From NCBI GenBank assembly GCA_041394265.1, contig JAWKIO010000005.1, positions 2,790,001 to 2,854,000 of the forward strand: 64,000 nt of DNA, read 5' to 3'. Every line of letters begins with the position of its first letter. Position 1 is the first letter of the stretch. The notes beneath the pieces were generated by a model, which made no database searches, had not been told where the DNA came from, and saw nothing but the letters and a program-made list of their open reading frames with translations. The DNA comes from Acidimicrobiales bacterium (GTDB taxonomy: Bacteria > Actinomycetota > Acidimicrobiia > Acidimicrobiales > SZUA-35). Positions 33,169 to 42,225 of this stretch are shown piece after piece. Both the position numbers and the translations under genes were made by a program.

Positions 33169-34068
33169 GTGACCGCCAACGAATCGCCCGCTGCGTCCCC
33201 CCACTACGTCGACTCGACCGATGGCGTCCGCGTGGCCTATCACGACTTCGGCGGCAGCGGGCCACTCCTCCTTCTCAGCCACGCCACCGGGTTCTGCGCC
33301 GGCGTCTGGCAGCCGATGGCCGAGAACCTGACCGACCACTTCCGCTGCGTCGGGATCGACTACCGCGGCCACGGCTATACGATCACCCCGGCCGAGACCA
33401 CCATGGCGTGGACCGGCATGGCGAACGACCTGCTTTCGGTCGTCGACGCTCTCGTCGGCGACGAGCCGGTGTTCGTCGCCGGTCATTCGATGGGTGGCGC
33501 CGCGCTGGTGCTCGCCGACAGACTCCGGCCCGGCACGGTCGCCAAGGCATGGGGCTTCGAGCCGATCCTGTACGACGCAGCCATGATGGCAACCGTGAAT
33601 CCCGAGGATCCGAGCCGGATGACCCAGGCCGCCCAGCGGCGCCGCGCCAGCTTCGAATCGCGCGAGGCCGTCTACGAACGGTATGCCGCCAAGCCGCCGC
33701 TGAACATGCTCGATCCTCGGGCATTGCGGGCCTACGTCGACTACGGCTTCCGTGATCTCACGTCGGATGACCCTGACCATGCCGAGTGCCCCGGCGGGGT
33801 GACCCTTCGGTGCACGCCGGCCCGGGAGGCCGAGACGTTCGCCAACGCTCGCTCAGGGGCGTTCGAGGCGCTGGCCGACATCGAGTTCGACTATCGGGTC
33901 CTCATGTCGGGCGACGGGATGCCCCCGGCGTTGATGGCTGAGCACGCGGCCGAAAGCTGGGAGCGGATCCAACTTGCTCGGTATCCTGAGCTGACGCACT
34001 TCGGTCCGCTCGAGCAGCCCGAGCTGATGGCGACCGACGTGCTCGAATGGTTCTCGGTCGCCGACTGA
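33169..34068 (+). CDS. Alpha/beta hydrolase
   Basis: A 299-residue alpha/beta hydrolase. The oxyanion region is LLLSHATGFCAGVWQPMAENLTDHFRCVGIDYRGHG; the nucleophile elbow is VFVAGHSMGGAALVLADRL; the late histidine is in ELTHFGPLEQPELMA. Substrate unknown; esterase, haloalkane dehalogenase-like or epoxide-hydrolase-like activities are possible. The start is uncertain: GTG at 33169 is the in-frame start nearest the conserved region, 47 bp after the peptidase, with no strong ribosome site. Confidence 0.82.
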   Translation: MTANESPAASPHYVDSTDGVRVAYHDFGGSGPLLLLSHATGFCAGVWQPMAENLTDHFRCVGIDYRGHGYTITPAETTMAWTGMANDLLSVVDALVGDEPVFVAGHSMGGAALVLADRLRPGTVAKAWGFEPILYDAAMMATVNPEDPSRMTQAAQRRRASFESREAVYERYAAKPPLNMLDPRALRAYVDYGFRDLTSDDPDHAECPGGVTLRCTPAREAETFANARSGAFEALADIEFDYRVLMSGDGMPPALMAEHAAESWERIQLARYPELTHFGPLEQPELMATDVLEWFSVAD

Positions 34069-34140
34069 GGAATCGAACGGGGCGACCCTCGGCCCCGAGT
34101 TGCCGTAGCCTGGAAGCGTGTGCTGGGGGGAAATGAATCG

Positions 34141-36531
34141 ATGATGTCGCATCGACTGGTGATCGGGCCCGGAGGCAGTGGCCGCACGCATCGTCTGCGT
34201 ACGTGGGTCGACGAGCTCGACGATCCGTCGTCGGTCGGCTGGGTTGCGGGGTCGAGCATCACCGCGGTCGACGAGACCGAGATGGCCCGAGTCATCGCCG
34301 GGCAACCCGCGATCCTCGTGGTCGACGATCTGCAATGGTGCACCGACGGCGCAATTGCTGCGGTCTCGGACTTCGCTCGTTCCGGGACCGTGTGGGCATC
34401 GCGTCGGCCGTGGCCCTCGACCGAACGGCTCCGCCTGCTCGATGACCAATTGACCAGCCGAGGCCAAGCCGAGCGCACCGTCTTCATCGGGGCCGACGAC
34501 TTCGGGGCCTTCCTGGCCGAGTTGCAGGGCAAGGCCGCACGAGGCGATCTGGTCGATGCGCTCTACGCCGCAACCGAGGGGTCGGTCGGACTGGCCGCCG
34601 ATGCCGTCGCATCGCAGTGGGACGCCAATCTCGACCACCTCCCGGAAGCGCTCATCGACGCGGTGATCACGCGCGTCCGCAAGGCCGGCGCCGATGCGGT
34701 TGCGCTCGCCGATGTGTTGGCCATCGATCCCGAGATCGAGTCCGGCCTCGCAGCCCGCGCGCTGCCTCCTGGTGTGGAGGCCCGAGGCGCCCAACGTGGA
34801 CTGCGGGCGAGTGGACTCACTGGCGCCGACGGAGGCCTGCTGCCGCTGGTGGCGGCGGCGATCAAGGCCGATCTGTCGTCGGTCGAGATCGAGGAGATCC
34901 ACGATCGCCTCGGATCGACCATGTCCCACGTCGACCCGCAGCGCGCCGCCGATCACCTCCGTGCCGGCGGACTCGAGTCGGCCTCGTCGGTCGAGACGCT
35001 CGTGGCGTCGGCCGAACGGATTCGCCGCAGCGACCCAGAGCGGGCCATCGCGCTGATGGCGGATCTGCCGGCCCACGACGACTTTGCCGATCGCGTCGCT
35101 CTCGTGCGGGCCGAAGCGGCGTTCCACCTCGGCAGGAGCGAATCGATCGGGCAGCTCCAGTCGGTACCAGCGACCGCGGCCGCCGGTCCGCGTGCGGCCA
35201 CGCTCGGTTTCGGGCTCGACCTACGTGAGCTGCGGTGGGCGAGCGCGGCGGCGCGGTCGTTGCCGCCGGAACTCGGGCCACATCTCCAGGCACTCTCGCT
35301 GGCGATGATCGGCCAGTTCGATCTCGTGCCGGCGCTCCCGGAGTCGACCGGGCCGCTCACCTCGATGCTGGCTTCGATCACCCACGGACTCGAGGCGATC
35401 GCCCAGGGACAGGGAGCCGAGGGCCTGGCGATGCTCGCGTCGGCGACCGACGACCACCTGCGCCTCCAACCCGATCTCCCGCTTGGCTTCTCGCCTCACC
35501 TCCTGGCCTCGTTTGCGGCGATTGCCATGGGTGATCACGCTGCTGCCGAGGACTTTGCGGGCATCGGTGCCGAGAGCGAGCTGCCCGGCGAGGCTCGATC
35601 GCTCGAACTACAGGTCGCGTATGTTCGTATGCTCGATGGCCGGTACGCCGACGCGCTGGCGCTGGTTCGCCAGGGTGAAGACGACGACTGGAGCGCCCGC
35701 GATCGGCTGTTGCTCGCCGTTCTCGACGCCGGACTGGCCCGTCGCTCTGGCGACACCACTCGTCTGCGTGAAGCCTGGCGCCGCGCCGATCCGGTCCTGG
35801 TCCGACACAACGCCTCGTGGCTGTTGATCGACCCCATCACCGAACTGCTCGCCGCCGGAGTCAAGATCGGCAACACGGCACGCGTCCAGCCGCTGCTCGA
35901 CTCACTGACCCAGCAGATCGATTCGTTTGCGCCCTCGGGCCCTGCCCCCGGCAACGCATGCTGGATGCAGCTCCAGCTCGGCCTGGCTGCCTCCGACACC
36001 GCGGTGGTCACGGGTGCCGCCGAGTCGCTCCGCGGGTGCACCGCACCGGGAGCCAGATCACAGGCCCGCGTCGACGCCGGACCACTCTGGGTGCAAATGG
36101 TGACGGGGCGCAGCGAGGGAGCCGAGGGCGACGACTGGCTGCCGAGCGAAACCACCTTCATCGACGCTGCGGCGGCCCTCGCGGACGGTGGTGAGTCGTG
36201 GGAGGCATCTCGGCTCGTCGGTGCCGCGGCCATCGAGTTCGACGACCCGGGTGTGGCCCGGCGCCTGCTCGAGCGGGCCCGCACCTTCTCCAACGACGTC
36301 GACGAGGCTGATGCCGAGGATCCGTTGGTCGCGCTGGGTTTGAGCGAACGCGAGGCCGACGTCGCTCGGATGGTGGCCGAAGGGCGGACCCACAAGGAAA
36401 CCGGCGCCCAGTTGTTCATCTCGCCGAAGACGGTCGAGCACCACGTGGCCCGGATCCGGCAGAAGTTGGGTGCGTCGTCACGGGCCGAGTTGCTCTCGAT
36501 CGTCCGGGAGACGATCGACGGGTCGGCCTAG
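34141..36531 (+). CDS. Large LuxR-family ATPase regulator (IniR-like), probable regulator of the adjacent ini-type genes
   Basis: A 796-residue regulator of the STAND/LAL type. The N-terminus has a P-loop-like motif, VIGPGGSGRTHRLRTW, in which the usual Walker A lysine is arginine, and a Walker B, AILVVDDLQWCTDG. The middle 450 residues are helical and repeat-like, as in TPR-type sensor regions. The C-terminus is a LuxR helix-turn-helix (LSEREADVARMVAEGRTHKETGAQLFISPKTVEHHVARIRQKLG). It ends 171 bp before an iniB-type gene. In Mycobacterium tuberculosis the iniBAC genes are neighboured by a comparable regulator (IniR), so this is a functional counterpart by position and architecture. ATG 34141 follows GGGGGGAAA; a GTG at 34120 is the alternative. 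Confidence 0.8.
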   Translation: MMSHRLVIGPGGSGRTHRLRTWVDELDDPSSVGWVAGSSITAVDETEMARVIAGQPAILVVDDLQWCTDGAIAAVSDFARSGTVWASRRPWPSTERLRLLDDQLTSRGQAERTVFIGADDFGAFLAELQGKAARGDLVDALYAATEGSVGLAADAVASQWDANLDHLPEALIDAVITRVRKAGADAVALADVLAIDPEIESGLAARALPPGVEARGAQRGLRASGLTGADGGLLPLVAAAIKADLSSVEIEEIHDRLGSTMSHVDPQRAADHLRAGGLESASSVETLVASAERIRRSDPERAIALMADLPAHDDFADRVALVRAEAAFHLGRSESIGQLQSVPATAAAGPRAATLGFGLDLRELRWASAAARSLPPELGPHLQALSLAMIGQFDLVPALPESTGPLTSMLASITHGLEAIAQGQGAEGLAMLASATDDHLRLQPDLPLGFSPHLLASFAAIAMGDHAAAEDFAGIGAESELPGEARSLELQVAYVRMLDGRYADALALVRQGEDDDWSARDRLLLAVLDAGLARRSGDTTRLREAWRRADPVLVRHNASWLLIDPITELLAAGVKIGNTARVQPLLDSLTQQIDSFAPSGPAPGNACWMQLQLGLAASDTAVVTGAAESLRGCTAPGARSQARVDAGPLWVQMVTGRSEGAEGDDWLPSETTFIDAAAALADGGESWEASRLVGAAAIEFDDPGVARRLLERARTFSNDVDEADAEDPLVALGLSEREADVARMVAEGRTHKETGAQLFISPKTVEHHVARIRQKLGASSRAELLSIVRETIDGSA

Positions 36532-36598
36532 AACCTCCTGGTGACAGAGTTTTTCGGGCACGGAGCGTGACCATCCCCTAGTGTTCGGTGTCTGGTCA

Positions 36599-36640
36599 GG
36601 GGGCATCCCCGATTTGGGTTGGTTCGGGCTCACGTACGTT
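36599..36640 (+). promoter_or_regulatory. iniB-type promoter with conserved 20-bp upstream motif
   Basis: GGGGGCATCCCCGATTTGGG (36599-36618) is followed after exactly 16 bp by TACGTT (36635-36640), a TANNNT-type -10 box. The same 20-mer, with 17 of 20 identical positions and the same 16-bp spacing to a -10-like hexamer, precedes the second iniB-type gene on the minus strand (42267-42248). A further CATCCCC occurs 32 bp upstream at 36572, about three helical turns away. I read the motif as the operator of the LuxR-type regulator; binding is inferred. Confidence 0.7.
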
Positions 36641-36702
36641 GGGTTCTACCGAAGCAAGTCCAGAACACACCAGGAACAAAAACACACCGGAGGGAAACCG
36701 AA

Positions 36703-37932
36703 ATGTCAGAAATCAACGATGTCCTCGAAGCCATCATGCGCAAGGTCCTCGGCAGCGAGACCGAAGCCTTGGCCTACTCGGAGGATCCGCACGGCTATCT
36801 CGTCGACCACGGGGTCAACGACTACGACTTGTCCGAGGTCAACCTGGGCGACACCGTCAGTGGCGTCGCCAACGAGCTGAACTTCAGCCCGCAGGTCACC
36901 CAGACCCTCATCGAGACGCCCGCTCCCGCTCCGGCGTCGGCTGCTCCCGTTGGTGCTTCGGCTCCCGGTGGCGCCACGGCCGCTCCGGTCGGCAGCGGCG
37001 GTGGTGGCGGTGGTGGTGGCGGTCACGCTGCTCCGGCCCCCACGATGGAGACGGTCGAGCAGACCATCAACACCTACGTCACCCAGGTCTACGAAACCAA
37101 CGAGTACATCACCCAGAACATCGCCGACAACTCCCGTCACTTCAATGTCGACGTCGAGGGCGAGGTTCACGGCGACATCGAGATCACCGACGAGTCGACC
37201 AACGTCACGGCACAGGGTGAGAACTCTGCAGCTGCCGGCGGCGATCAGACCGGTGTGGCCACCGGTGACGGTGCGGTCGCCGCTGGGGAGGACATCAAGG
37301 ACTCCAACATCGCCACAGGCGACGGCGCGGTCGCTTTCGACGGAGCAAACAACGGTGTGGTCAATACCGGCACGAACTCGGGCATCATCGCCGATGGCGA
37401 TGCCAACGGGGCCGTGGTCGGCGATGGCAACACGGTCAACAACATCGACGGCAGCGGGAACACCATCGGTGACGGCAATGTCGACTCCGACATCGACGTC
37501 GACGGCGACGCCGTGATCGGCGACGGGAACCAGACCATTCAGGGGTCGGGGGATGTCAACGCCGGTTTCGGTTCGGGCGATGTGGTCGACCTCGAGGATG
37601 CCCAGATCGGCGGCGAGGGTGACACCCAGCTCGCTTTCGGTGGTGGCAGCAACGCCGTCCAGGACAACGACACCGACATCGACAACTCGATCAACGACTC
37701 GTTCAACGACGAGAGCGAGACGATCACCGAGGTCATCGACAACTCGACCAACGACTCGTTCAACACCGACACCGACGTCGAGGTCGAGGTCGACACCACG
37801 ATCGAGGACTCCTTCCAGCAGGACAACTCGATCGAGGACAGCTTCGACACCGAGGATTCCTTCAACGAGGACTTCGAACAGGACATCGACGCCGATCACT
37901 CCGATCTCCACGAGATCGAGATCGAGGACTGA
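36703..37932 (+). CDS. iniB: IniB N-terminal-domain protein with acidic repeat region
   Basis: A 409-residue acidic protein. Residues 1-60 (MSEINDVLEAIMRKVLGSET, then DPHGYLVDHGVNDYDLSEVN) match the IniB N-terminal domain in length and pattern. An Ala/Pro linker and an eight-glycine run follow near residue 110. Residues about 140-310 are Gly/Asp/Asn-rich short repeats (TGDGAVA, DGDANGAVVGDGNTV, GSGNTIGDGN) suggesting a beta-solenoid; the tail repeats SF[ND][DT]E/DSF-type acidic motifs. No signal peptide or membrane segment is seen. In mycobacteria iniB belongs to the cell-wall-stress-induced iniBAC operon. GGAGGG precedes the ATG. A perfect hairpin follows the stop. Confidence 0.82.
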   Translation: MSEINDVLEAIMRKVLGSETEALAYSEDPHGYLVDHGVNDYDLSEVNLGDTVSGVANELNFSPQVTQTLIETPAPAPASAAPVGASAPGGATAAPVGSGGGGGGGGGHAAPAPTMETVEQTINTYVTQVYETNEYITQNIADNSRHFNVDVEGEVHGDIEITDESTNVTAQGENSAAAGGDQTGVATGDGAVAAGEDIKDSNIATGDGAVAFDGANNGVVNTGTNSGIIADGDANGAVVGDGNTVNNIDGSGNTIGDGNVDSDIDVDGDAVIGDGNQTIQGSGDVNAGFGSGDVVDLEDAQIGGEGDTQLAFGGGSNAVQDNDTDIDNSINDSFNDESETITEVIDNSTNDSFNTDTDVEVEVDTTIEDSFQQDNSIEDSFDTEDSFNEDFEQDIDADHSDLHEIEIED

Positions 37933-37957
37933 GCCGAGGTCATCACGGCACGTAGCC

Positions 37958-37993
37958 CGAACGTCCCCGAGAGGAAACTCTCGGGGACGTTCG
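37958..37993 (+). terminator. Perfect 16-bp hairpin with GAAA loop between iniB and iniA
   Basis: CGAACGTCCCCGAGAG pairs exactly with its complement around a GAAA tetraloop. It starts 25 bp after the iniB stop and ends 67 bp before the iniA start. No T-run follows. It may terminate part of the transcripts, so that iniB is made in excess over the dynamins, or stabilise the iniB mRNA end. Confidence 0.7.
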
Positions 37994-38060
37994 GCGTTCC
38001 GGCGCGATTCCTGGTAGTTCTGTACTCCTGCGCGTGATCAGATGAGGTGTGGAGGGATTC

Positions 38061-39920
38061 ATGGCGAACGAGAGTGGCCGTGCGAGTGGAGGCAACGACG
38101 CGAATGCCGACATTCGCAAGCTGCTCGATCTCGGTCTGCAGGCATGCAAGGCCTACAACCGGCCCGACCTCGGCGAACGTCTCACCCGCCTACGGGCCCA
38201 GATCGGGAACCCGGGCGTGCAGATCGTGGTCGTCGGCGAGTTCAAACAGGGCAAGAGTTCGCTCATCAACGCGCTGGTGAACGCCGGTGTCTGCCCGGTC
38301 GATGACGACATCGCCACTGCCGTGCCGACGGTCATCTCCTACGGCGAGGCGACCTCGGCGAGGGCCACGGTGGTGTCCTCCGATCAGCCCGACGGCCCCA
38401 CCCGCGAAGTCGACATCGAGCTCGAGCAGGTGCCCTCGTACGCCAGCGAGTTGGGCACCCACGACCCGAACGTGATCGTGAAGGGTGTCGAGGTCCAGCT
38501 CCCGCGCAAGCTGCTCGCTCGTGGCATGTCGCTCGTCGACACGCCCGGTGTCGGCGGTCTCGGTTCGGCTCACGCCACCGCTGCGCTGGGCGCGCTGTCG
38601 GTCGCCAATGCGGCCGTCTTCGTGAGCGACTCGTCGCAGGAGTACACCCGCACCGAAATCGACTTCCTGGCCCAGGCGGCCGACTTGTGCCCGCAGGTCG
38701 TGTGTCTCCAGACCAAGATCGACTTCTATCCCGCCTGGCGCAAGGTGCTCGAGATCAACCGTGGCCATCTCCGCAACGCGGGCTACGACCTCAAGATCAT
38801 CCCGGTGTCGTCACTGCTACGCACCGAAGCCGTGCGGCGCAACGACAAAGACCTCAATGCCGAATCGGGATTCGCCGAACTCGTCCGCACCTTGAGCAAC
38901 GACATCGTCGGCCGGGCCGACATCCTGCTCCGCAATCGTGCGTGCGAAGACCTGGTCGGTGTCTGCGATCAGCTGGCCACGCAGTTCGATGCGGAGCTGT
39001 CGGCGTTGAACGATCCCGAGCAGGCCGATGCGCTGGTCCGCAAGCTGTCGGAGACCAAGGCCCGTTCCGAGCAGCTGCGCAGCCAGGCCGCCAAGTGGAG
39101 CACCACGTTGTCCGACGGCGTGAGTGACCTCGGCAGCGATGTCGACTTCGACTTCCGTCAGCGGATGCGTCGCATCACCCAGGAGGCCGACCAGGCCATC
39201 GACAACAGCGACCCGGCCGACACCTGGAGCGAGTTCCAGCCATGGTTGGTCAACCGCGTGTCCTACGAGGTCGTCGCCAATCACAAGGTGGTGGTCGATC
39301 GTTCGTCGCAGCTCAGCCGTGAGGTCGCCGAACACTTCGAGCTGGCCGGCGGCGAGCTCCTCGAGGATCTCGACGTCGCCAACCCGTCACAAGCCCTGTC
39401 CCGGGTCGGTGTCGAACCGCAGGTCGAGATGAAGGAATCCACGCTCGGCGGGCAGGGACTCACGGTCGTGCGAGGCTCCTATTCCGGGTTCTTGATGTTC
39501 GGTGTCCTTGGCAGCCTCGTCGCCATCCCGATGATGACCCCGATCGCCCTCGGTGTCGGTCTGCTCATGGGCCGCAAGGGGCTGAAGGACGAGAAGGAAC
39601 GCCAGCTCAACCAACGTCGCTCACAGGCGAAGAACGCGGTCCGCCGCTACTGCGACGAGGTGTCGTTCCAGGTCTCGAAGGACTCCAAGGACACCCTTCG
39701 GCGAGTGCAGCGCCAGCTTCGCGATCACTACAGCACTCGTGCCGAGGAGCTCAACCGATCCACACAGGAAGCGCTGAAGGCCGCCACCGAGGCGGCCAAG
39801 GTGGGCACGGCCGAGCGTGCCAACCGACAGAAAGACCTCGCCGCCGAGCTGAGCAGGATCCGCTCACTTCGCAAGCAGGTCACCGACGTGCGGGCCGCCA
39901 TCGGCCCGCCGGTGTCGTAG
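38061..39920 (+). CDS. iniA: Dynamin-like GTPase (IniA-like)
   Basis: A 619-residue bacterial dynamin-like protein. The GTPase domain has G1 VVVGEFKQGKSSLINAL (residues 57-73), G2 threonine in DDIATAVPT, G3 LVDTPGVGGLGS and G4 VVCLQTKIDF. Long helices (stalk) follow; a hydrophobic segment at about 475-503 (LMFGVLGSLVAIPMMTPIALGVGLLMG) is the membrane-insertion paddle; the C-terminus is coiled-coil. The mycobacterial IniA is a membrane-remodelling dynamin induced by cell-wall drugs. ATG 38061 has GGAGGG just upstream; a GTG four codons earlier is less likely. A 28-bp gap leads to the second dynamin gene. Confidence 0.87.
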   Translation: MANESGRASGGNDANADIRKLLDLGLQACKAYNRPDLGERLTRLRAQIGNPGVQIVVVGEFKQGKSSLINALVNAGVCPVDDDIATAVPTVISYGEATSARATVVSSDQPDGPTREVDIELEQVPSYASELGTHDPNVIVKGVEVQLPRKLLARGMSLVDTPGVGGLGSAHATAALGALSVANAAVFVSDSSQEYTRTEIDFLAQAADLCPQVVCLQTKIDFYPAWRKVLEINRGHLRNAGYDLKIIPVSSLLRTEAVRRNDKDLNAESGFAELVRTLSNDIVGRADILLRNRACEDLVGVCDQLATQFDAELSALNDPEQADALVRKLSETKARSEQLRSQAAKWSTTLSDGVSDLGSDVDFDFRQRMRRITQEADQAIDNSDPADTWSEFQPWLVNRVSYEVVANHKVVVDRSSQLSREVAEHFELAGGELLEDLDVANPSQALSRVGVEPQVEMKESTLGGQGLTVVRGSYSGFLMFGVLGSLVAIPMMTPIALGVGLLMGRKGLKDEKERQLNQRRSQAKNAVRRYCDEVSFQVSKDSKDTLRRVQRQLRDHYSTRAEELNRSTQEALKAATEAAKVGTAERANRQKDLAAELSRIRSLRKQVTDVRAAIGPPVS

Positions 39921-39948
39921 GCGGATTCGTCATGAGAAAGCTCCAGTG

Positions 39949-41415
39949 ATGGACCTCGTCACCGAGGCACGAACACTGCTGACCCGAGCGGAGGAGACCT
40001 TCGCCGGTACGCCCGATACCGCCAGGCTCACCCATGCCCGCGATCGACTCGAGGGTCCGCTTCGGGTGGCCATCGCCGGCAAGGTCAAGGCCGGCAAGTC
40101 GACACTGTTGAACGCGCTCGTCGGGGAACGACTGGCCCCGACCGACACCGGCGAGTGCACCCGGATCGTCACCTGGTATCGCGACGGCCACACCTATCAG
40201 GTCATGCTCCATCCGAGCGACGGCTCGCCGCCGCAGCAAGCCCGGTTCCATCGCGACGAGGGCGCCATCGATGTCGACCTGGCCGGACGCTCGGCCCTCG
40301 ACTACGACCGAATCGACGTCACCTGGCCATCGGCCGGCTTGCGCACCATGACCCTCATCGACACGCCCGGCGTGGGGTCGCTGACCGAGGGCGTGGCCAA
40401 CCGGGCCTTCGAGTTCCTCGACCCGACCGAGGCCGAGACCCAGGCCGACGCCGTGCTCTATCTGATGAAGCACATCCATGCGTCTGACCTCCGGTTGCTC
40501 GAGGCCTTCCACGACACAGCGGTCTCGCAGCCCAACCCGGTCAATGCCGTCGCGGTGTTGTCGAGAGCTGATGAGATCGGGGCCGGTCGACTCGATTCGA
40601 TGGCCTCGGCTCGCAAGATCGCCAAGCGCTACGGCGACGACGGTCGCCTACGCCGCCTCATCCAGGTGGTCGTGCCCGTCGCCGGCCTCCTGGCCGAGAC
40701 GGCCGAGACGCTCACGGAATGGGAGTTCAAGTCGTTGCGGGCGCTTGCGGCCTGCCGACCTCGGGAACTCGAGCCGTACCTGCTGTCGGCCGACCGGTTC
40801 GTCGAGGCTCGTCCCGAGACGCCGCTGACCTCGCTCGAGCGCCAGCAACTCCTCGACCGTCTGGGCCTGTTCGGCGTGCGGCTGTCGCTTGCCCTCATCC
40901 GTCGCAATGTGGTCGAGACCAGCGCCGATCTGGCCGACGAGCTGGTCAATCGGTCCGGGCTCACCGACCTGCGAGGGATCCTGTCGACGCTTTTCATGGA
41001 TCGCGCCGACGTGCTGAAGGCCCGCTCCGCCATGTTGGCCGTCGAGCGGATGTGCAACGACTATCCCGAGACCCCGGGAGCGTCCGATCTGCTGGGCGCC
41101 ATCGAGCAGATCATGGCTGGTGCCCACCCGTTCAACGAGCTCACCACCATGGCGGCGGTGCGCTCGGGCTGGGTGCGGGGCCGTGAGGATGACCTGCTCG
41201 AAGTCGAGCAGCTGCTTGGCGCCCGGGGGACCCAGCCCACCCAGCGTCTGGGCATCGACGCCGCTGCAACGCCGGATCAGATTCGCGACGCCGCCTTGGC
41301 CGCACTCGGCCGGTGGCAGCGCAAGGCAGAAAACCCGCTCACGTCACTCGACCTGGTGACCGCCAGCCGAGTCGTGATCCGGACACTCGAAGGCCTGATC
41401 ACCGACTACAGCTGA
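39949..41415 (+). CDS. iniC: Dynamin-like GTPase (IniC-like)
   Basis: A 488-residue partner dynamin. G1 is VAIAGKVKAGKSTLLNALVG (residues 40-59), G2 threonine in APTDTGECTRIVTWY, G3 TLIDTPGVGSLTEGVANRAF, and G4 VLSRADEIG. It is shorter than the preceding protein and lacks an obvious membrane paddle, as IniC is in mycobacteria, where IniA and IniC are thought to work as a pair. The C-terminal 250 residues are helical. It starts 28 bp after iniA, so the pair is an operon, and ends 5 bp from the stop of the convergent second iniB-type gene. Confidence 0.85.
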   Translation: MDLVTEARTLLTRAEETFAGTPDTARLTHARDRLEGPLRVAIAGKVKAGKSTLLNALVGERLAPTDTGECTRIVTWYRDGHTYQVMLHPSDGSPPQQARFHRDEGAIDVDLAGRSALDYDRIDVTWPSAGLRTMTLIDTPGVGSLTEGVANRAFEFLDPTEAETQADAVLYLMKHIHASDLRLLEAFHDTAVSQPNPVNAVAVLSRADEIGAGRLDSMASARKIAKRYGDDGRLRRLIQVVVPVAGLLAETAETLTEWEFKSLRALAACRPRELEPYLLSADRFVEARPETPLTSLERQQLLDRLGLFGVRLSLALIRRNVVETSADLADELVNRSGLTDLRGILSTLFMDRADVLKARSAMLAVERMCNDYPETPGASDLLGAIEQIMAGAHPFNELTTMAAVRSGWVRGREDDLLEVEQLLGARGTQPTQRLGIDAAATPDQIRDAALAALGRWQRKAENPLTSLDLVTASRVVIRTLEGLITDYS

Positions 41416-41420
41416 ACGGC

Positions 41421-42218
41421 TCAGAAGTCGTCGAGATCGAGATCGCTCGGATCGACGTCGTCGAAGGCGTCGACGTGGTGCTCGGTCAACGCATCGTGCG
41501 CCACCTCGTGGTCGACATCGTGTGAAAGATCGTGCTGCAGGTCATGGTGCTCGAAGTCGATCGACTCGAACTCGAGATGCATCGTCGGCACCCCGTCGTC
41601 GGTCACGTCCTCGAAGAAGGGGTCGTCCATCTGAGGATCTCGGGTGCCGCCACCGTGGATCTCGCCGAGGATCTCGGTCGGGCCGGCGTGGTCGGCGGAG
41701 CCGTCACCGAATCCGGCGTCGTCGTCGTGCATGAGCGCCTCGGCCTCGTCGAAACCGTCGTCGAACTCATGATCGTGGTAGCTAGCGCTGTCGATGTCGT
41801 CATCGACCGTGACGTCCTCCACGATCTCGTCCTCCACGATCTCGTCCGCCATCTCGACCTCCGACAGCTCGTCCGCCGTCATCTCGTCCTCCGCCAGGTC
41901 AGGCAGCTCGGGCAGCTCATCACCAGAGACGAGACCCAAGGTGGCGAAAGGGGCCGTACCGTCGCTCTCACCGAAGCCGAGATCGGGCAGGTCATCGGGC
42001 TCGAACGGGACCGCCGAGTAGTGGGTGGCGATGCCGGCGACGGCGTCACCGTGCTCGATCGGCGCGGTGTCGGAATAGTGCACGAAGGCGGTGCCGATGA
42101 GTTCCCCCGGGATGTCCTCGATGCCATGGTCGGCGAAGAACGACTCGGGAGAAGCACGGAAGGCTTCCTGCTGCTGCTCGTCCTGGAGCAGCGATTCGAT
42201 GGTTCGACGAATGCTCAC
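41421..42218 (-). CDS. Second IniB N-terminal-domain protein, strongly acidic
   Basis: A 265-residue paralogue of the IniB-type protein. Its N-terminus (MSIRRTIESLLQDEQQQEAF, then SPESFFADHGIEDIPGELIGTAF and DAVAGIATHY) aligns in pattern with the first IniB protein (DPHGYLVDHGVND, DTVSGVA). The remainder is very rich in Asp, Glu and His (VEDEIVEDVTVDDDIDS, FEHHDLQHDLSHDVDHEV) and has no membrane segment. I place the start at GTG 42218 rather than at upstream ATGs (42227, 42230, 42254): a CATGAT -10-like box at 42231-42226 lies 7 bp ahead and 16 bp downstream of the conserved motif, giving a leaderless mRNA, and the protein then begins as its paralogue does. Confidence 0.72.
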   Translation of the reverse strand: MSIRRTIESLLQDEQQQEAFRASPESFFADHGIEDIPGELIGTAFVHYSDTAPIEHGDAVAGIATHYSAVPFEPDDLPDLGFGESDGTAPFATLGLVSGDELPELPDLAEDEMTADELSEVEMADEIVEDEIVEDVTVDDDIDSASYHDHEFDDGFDEAEALMHDDDAGFGDGSADHAGPTEILGEIHGGGTRDPQMDDPFFEDVTDDGVPTMHLEFESIDFEHHDLQHDLSHDVDHEVAHDALTEHHVDAFDDVDPSDLDLDDF

Positions 42219-42225
42219 GTCTCGC

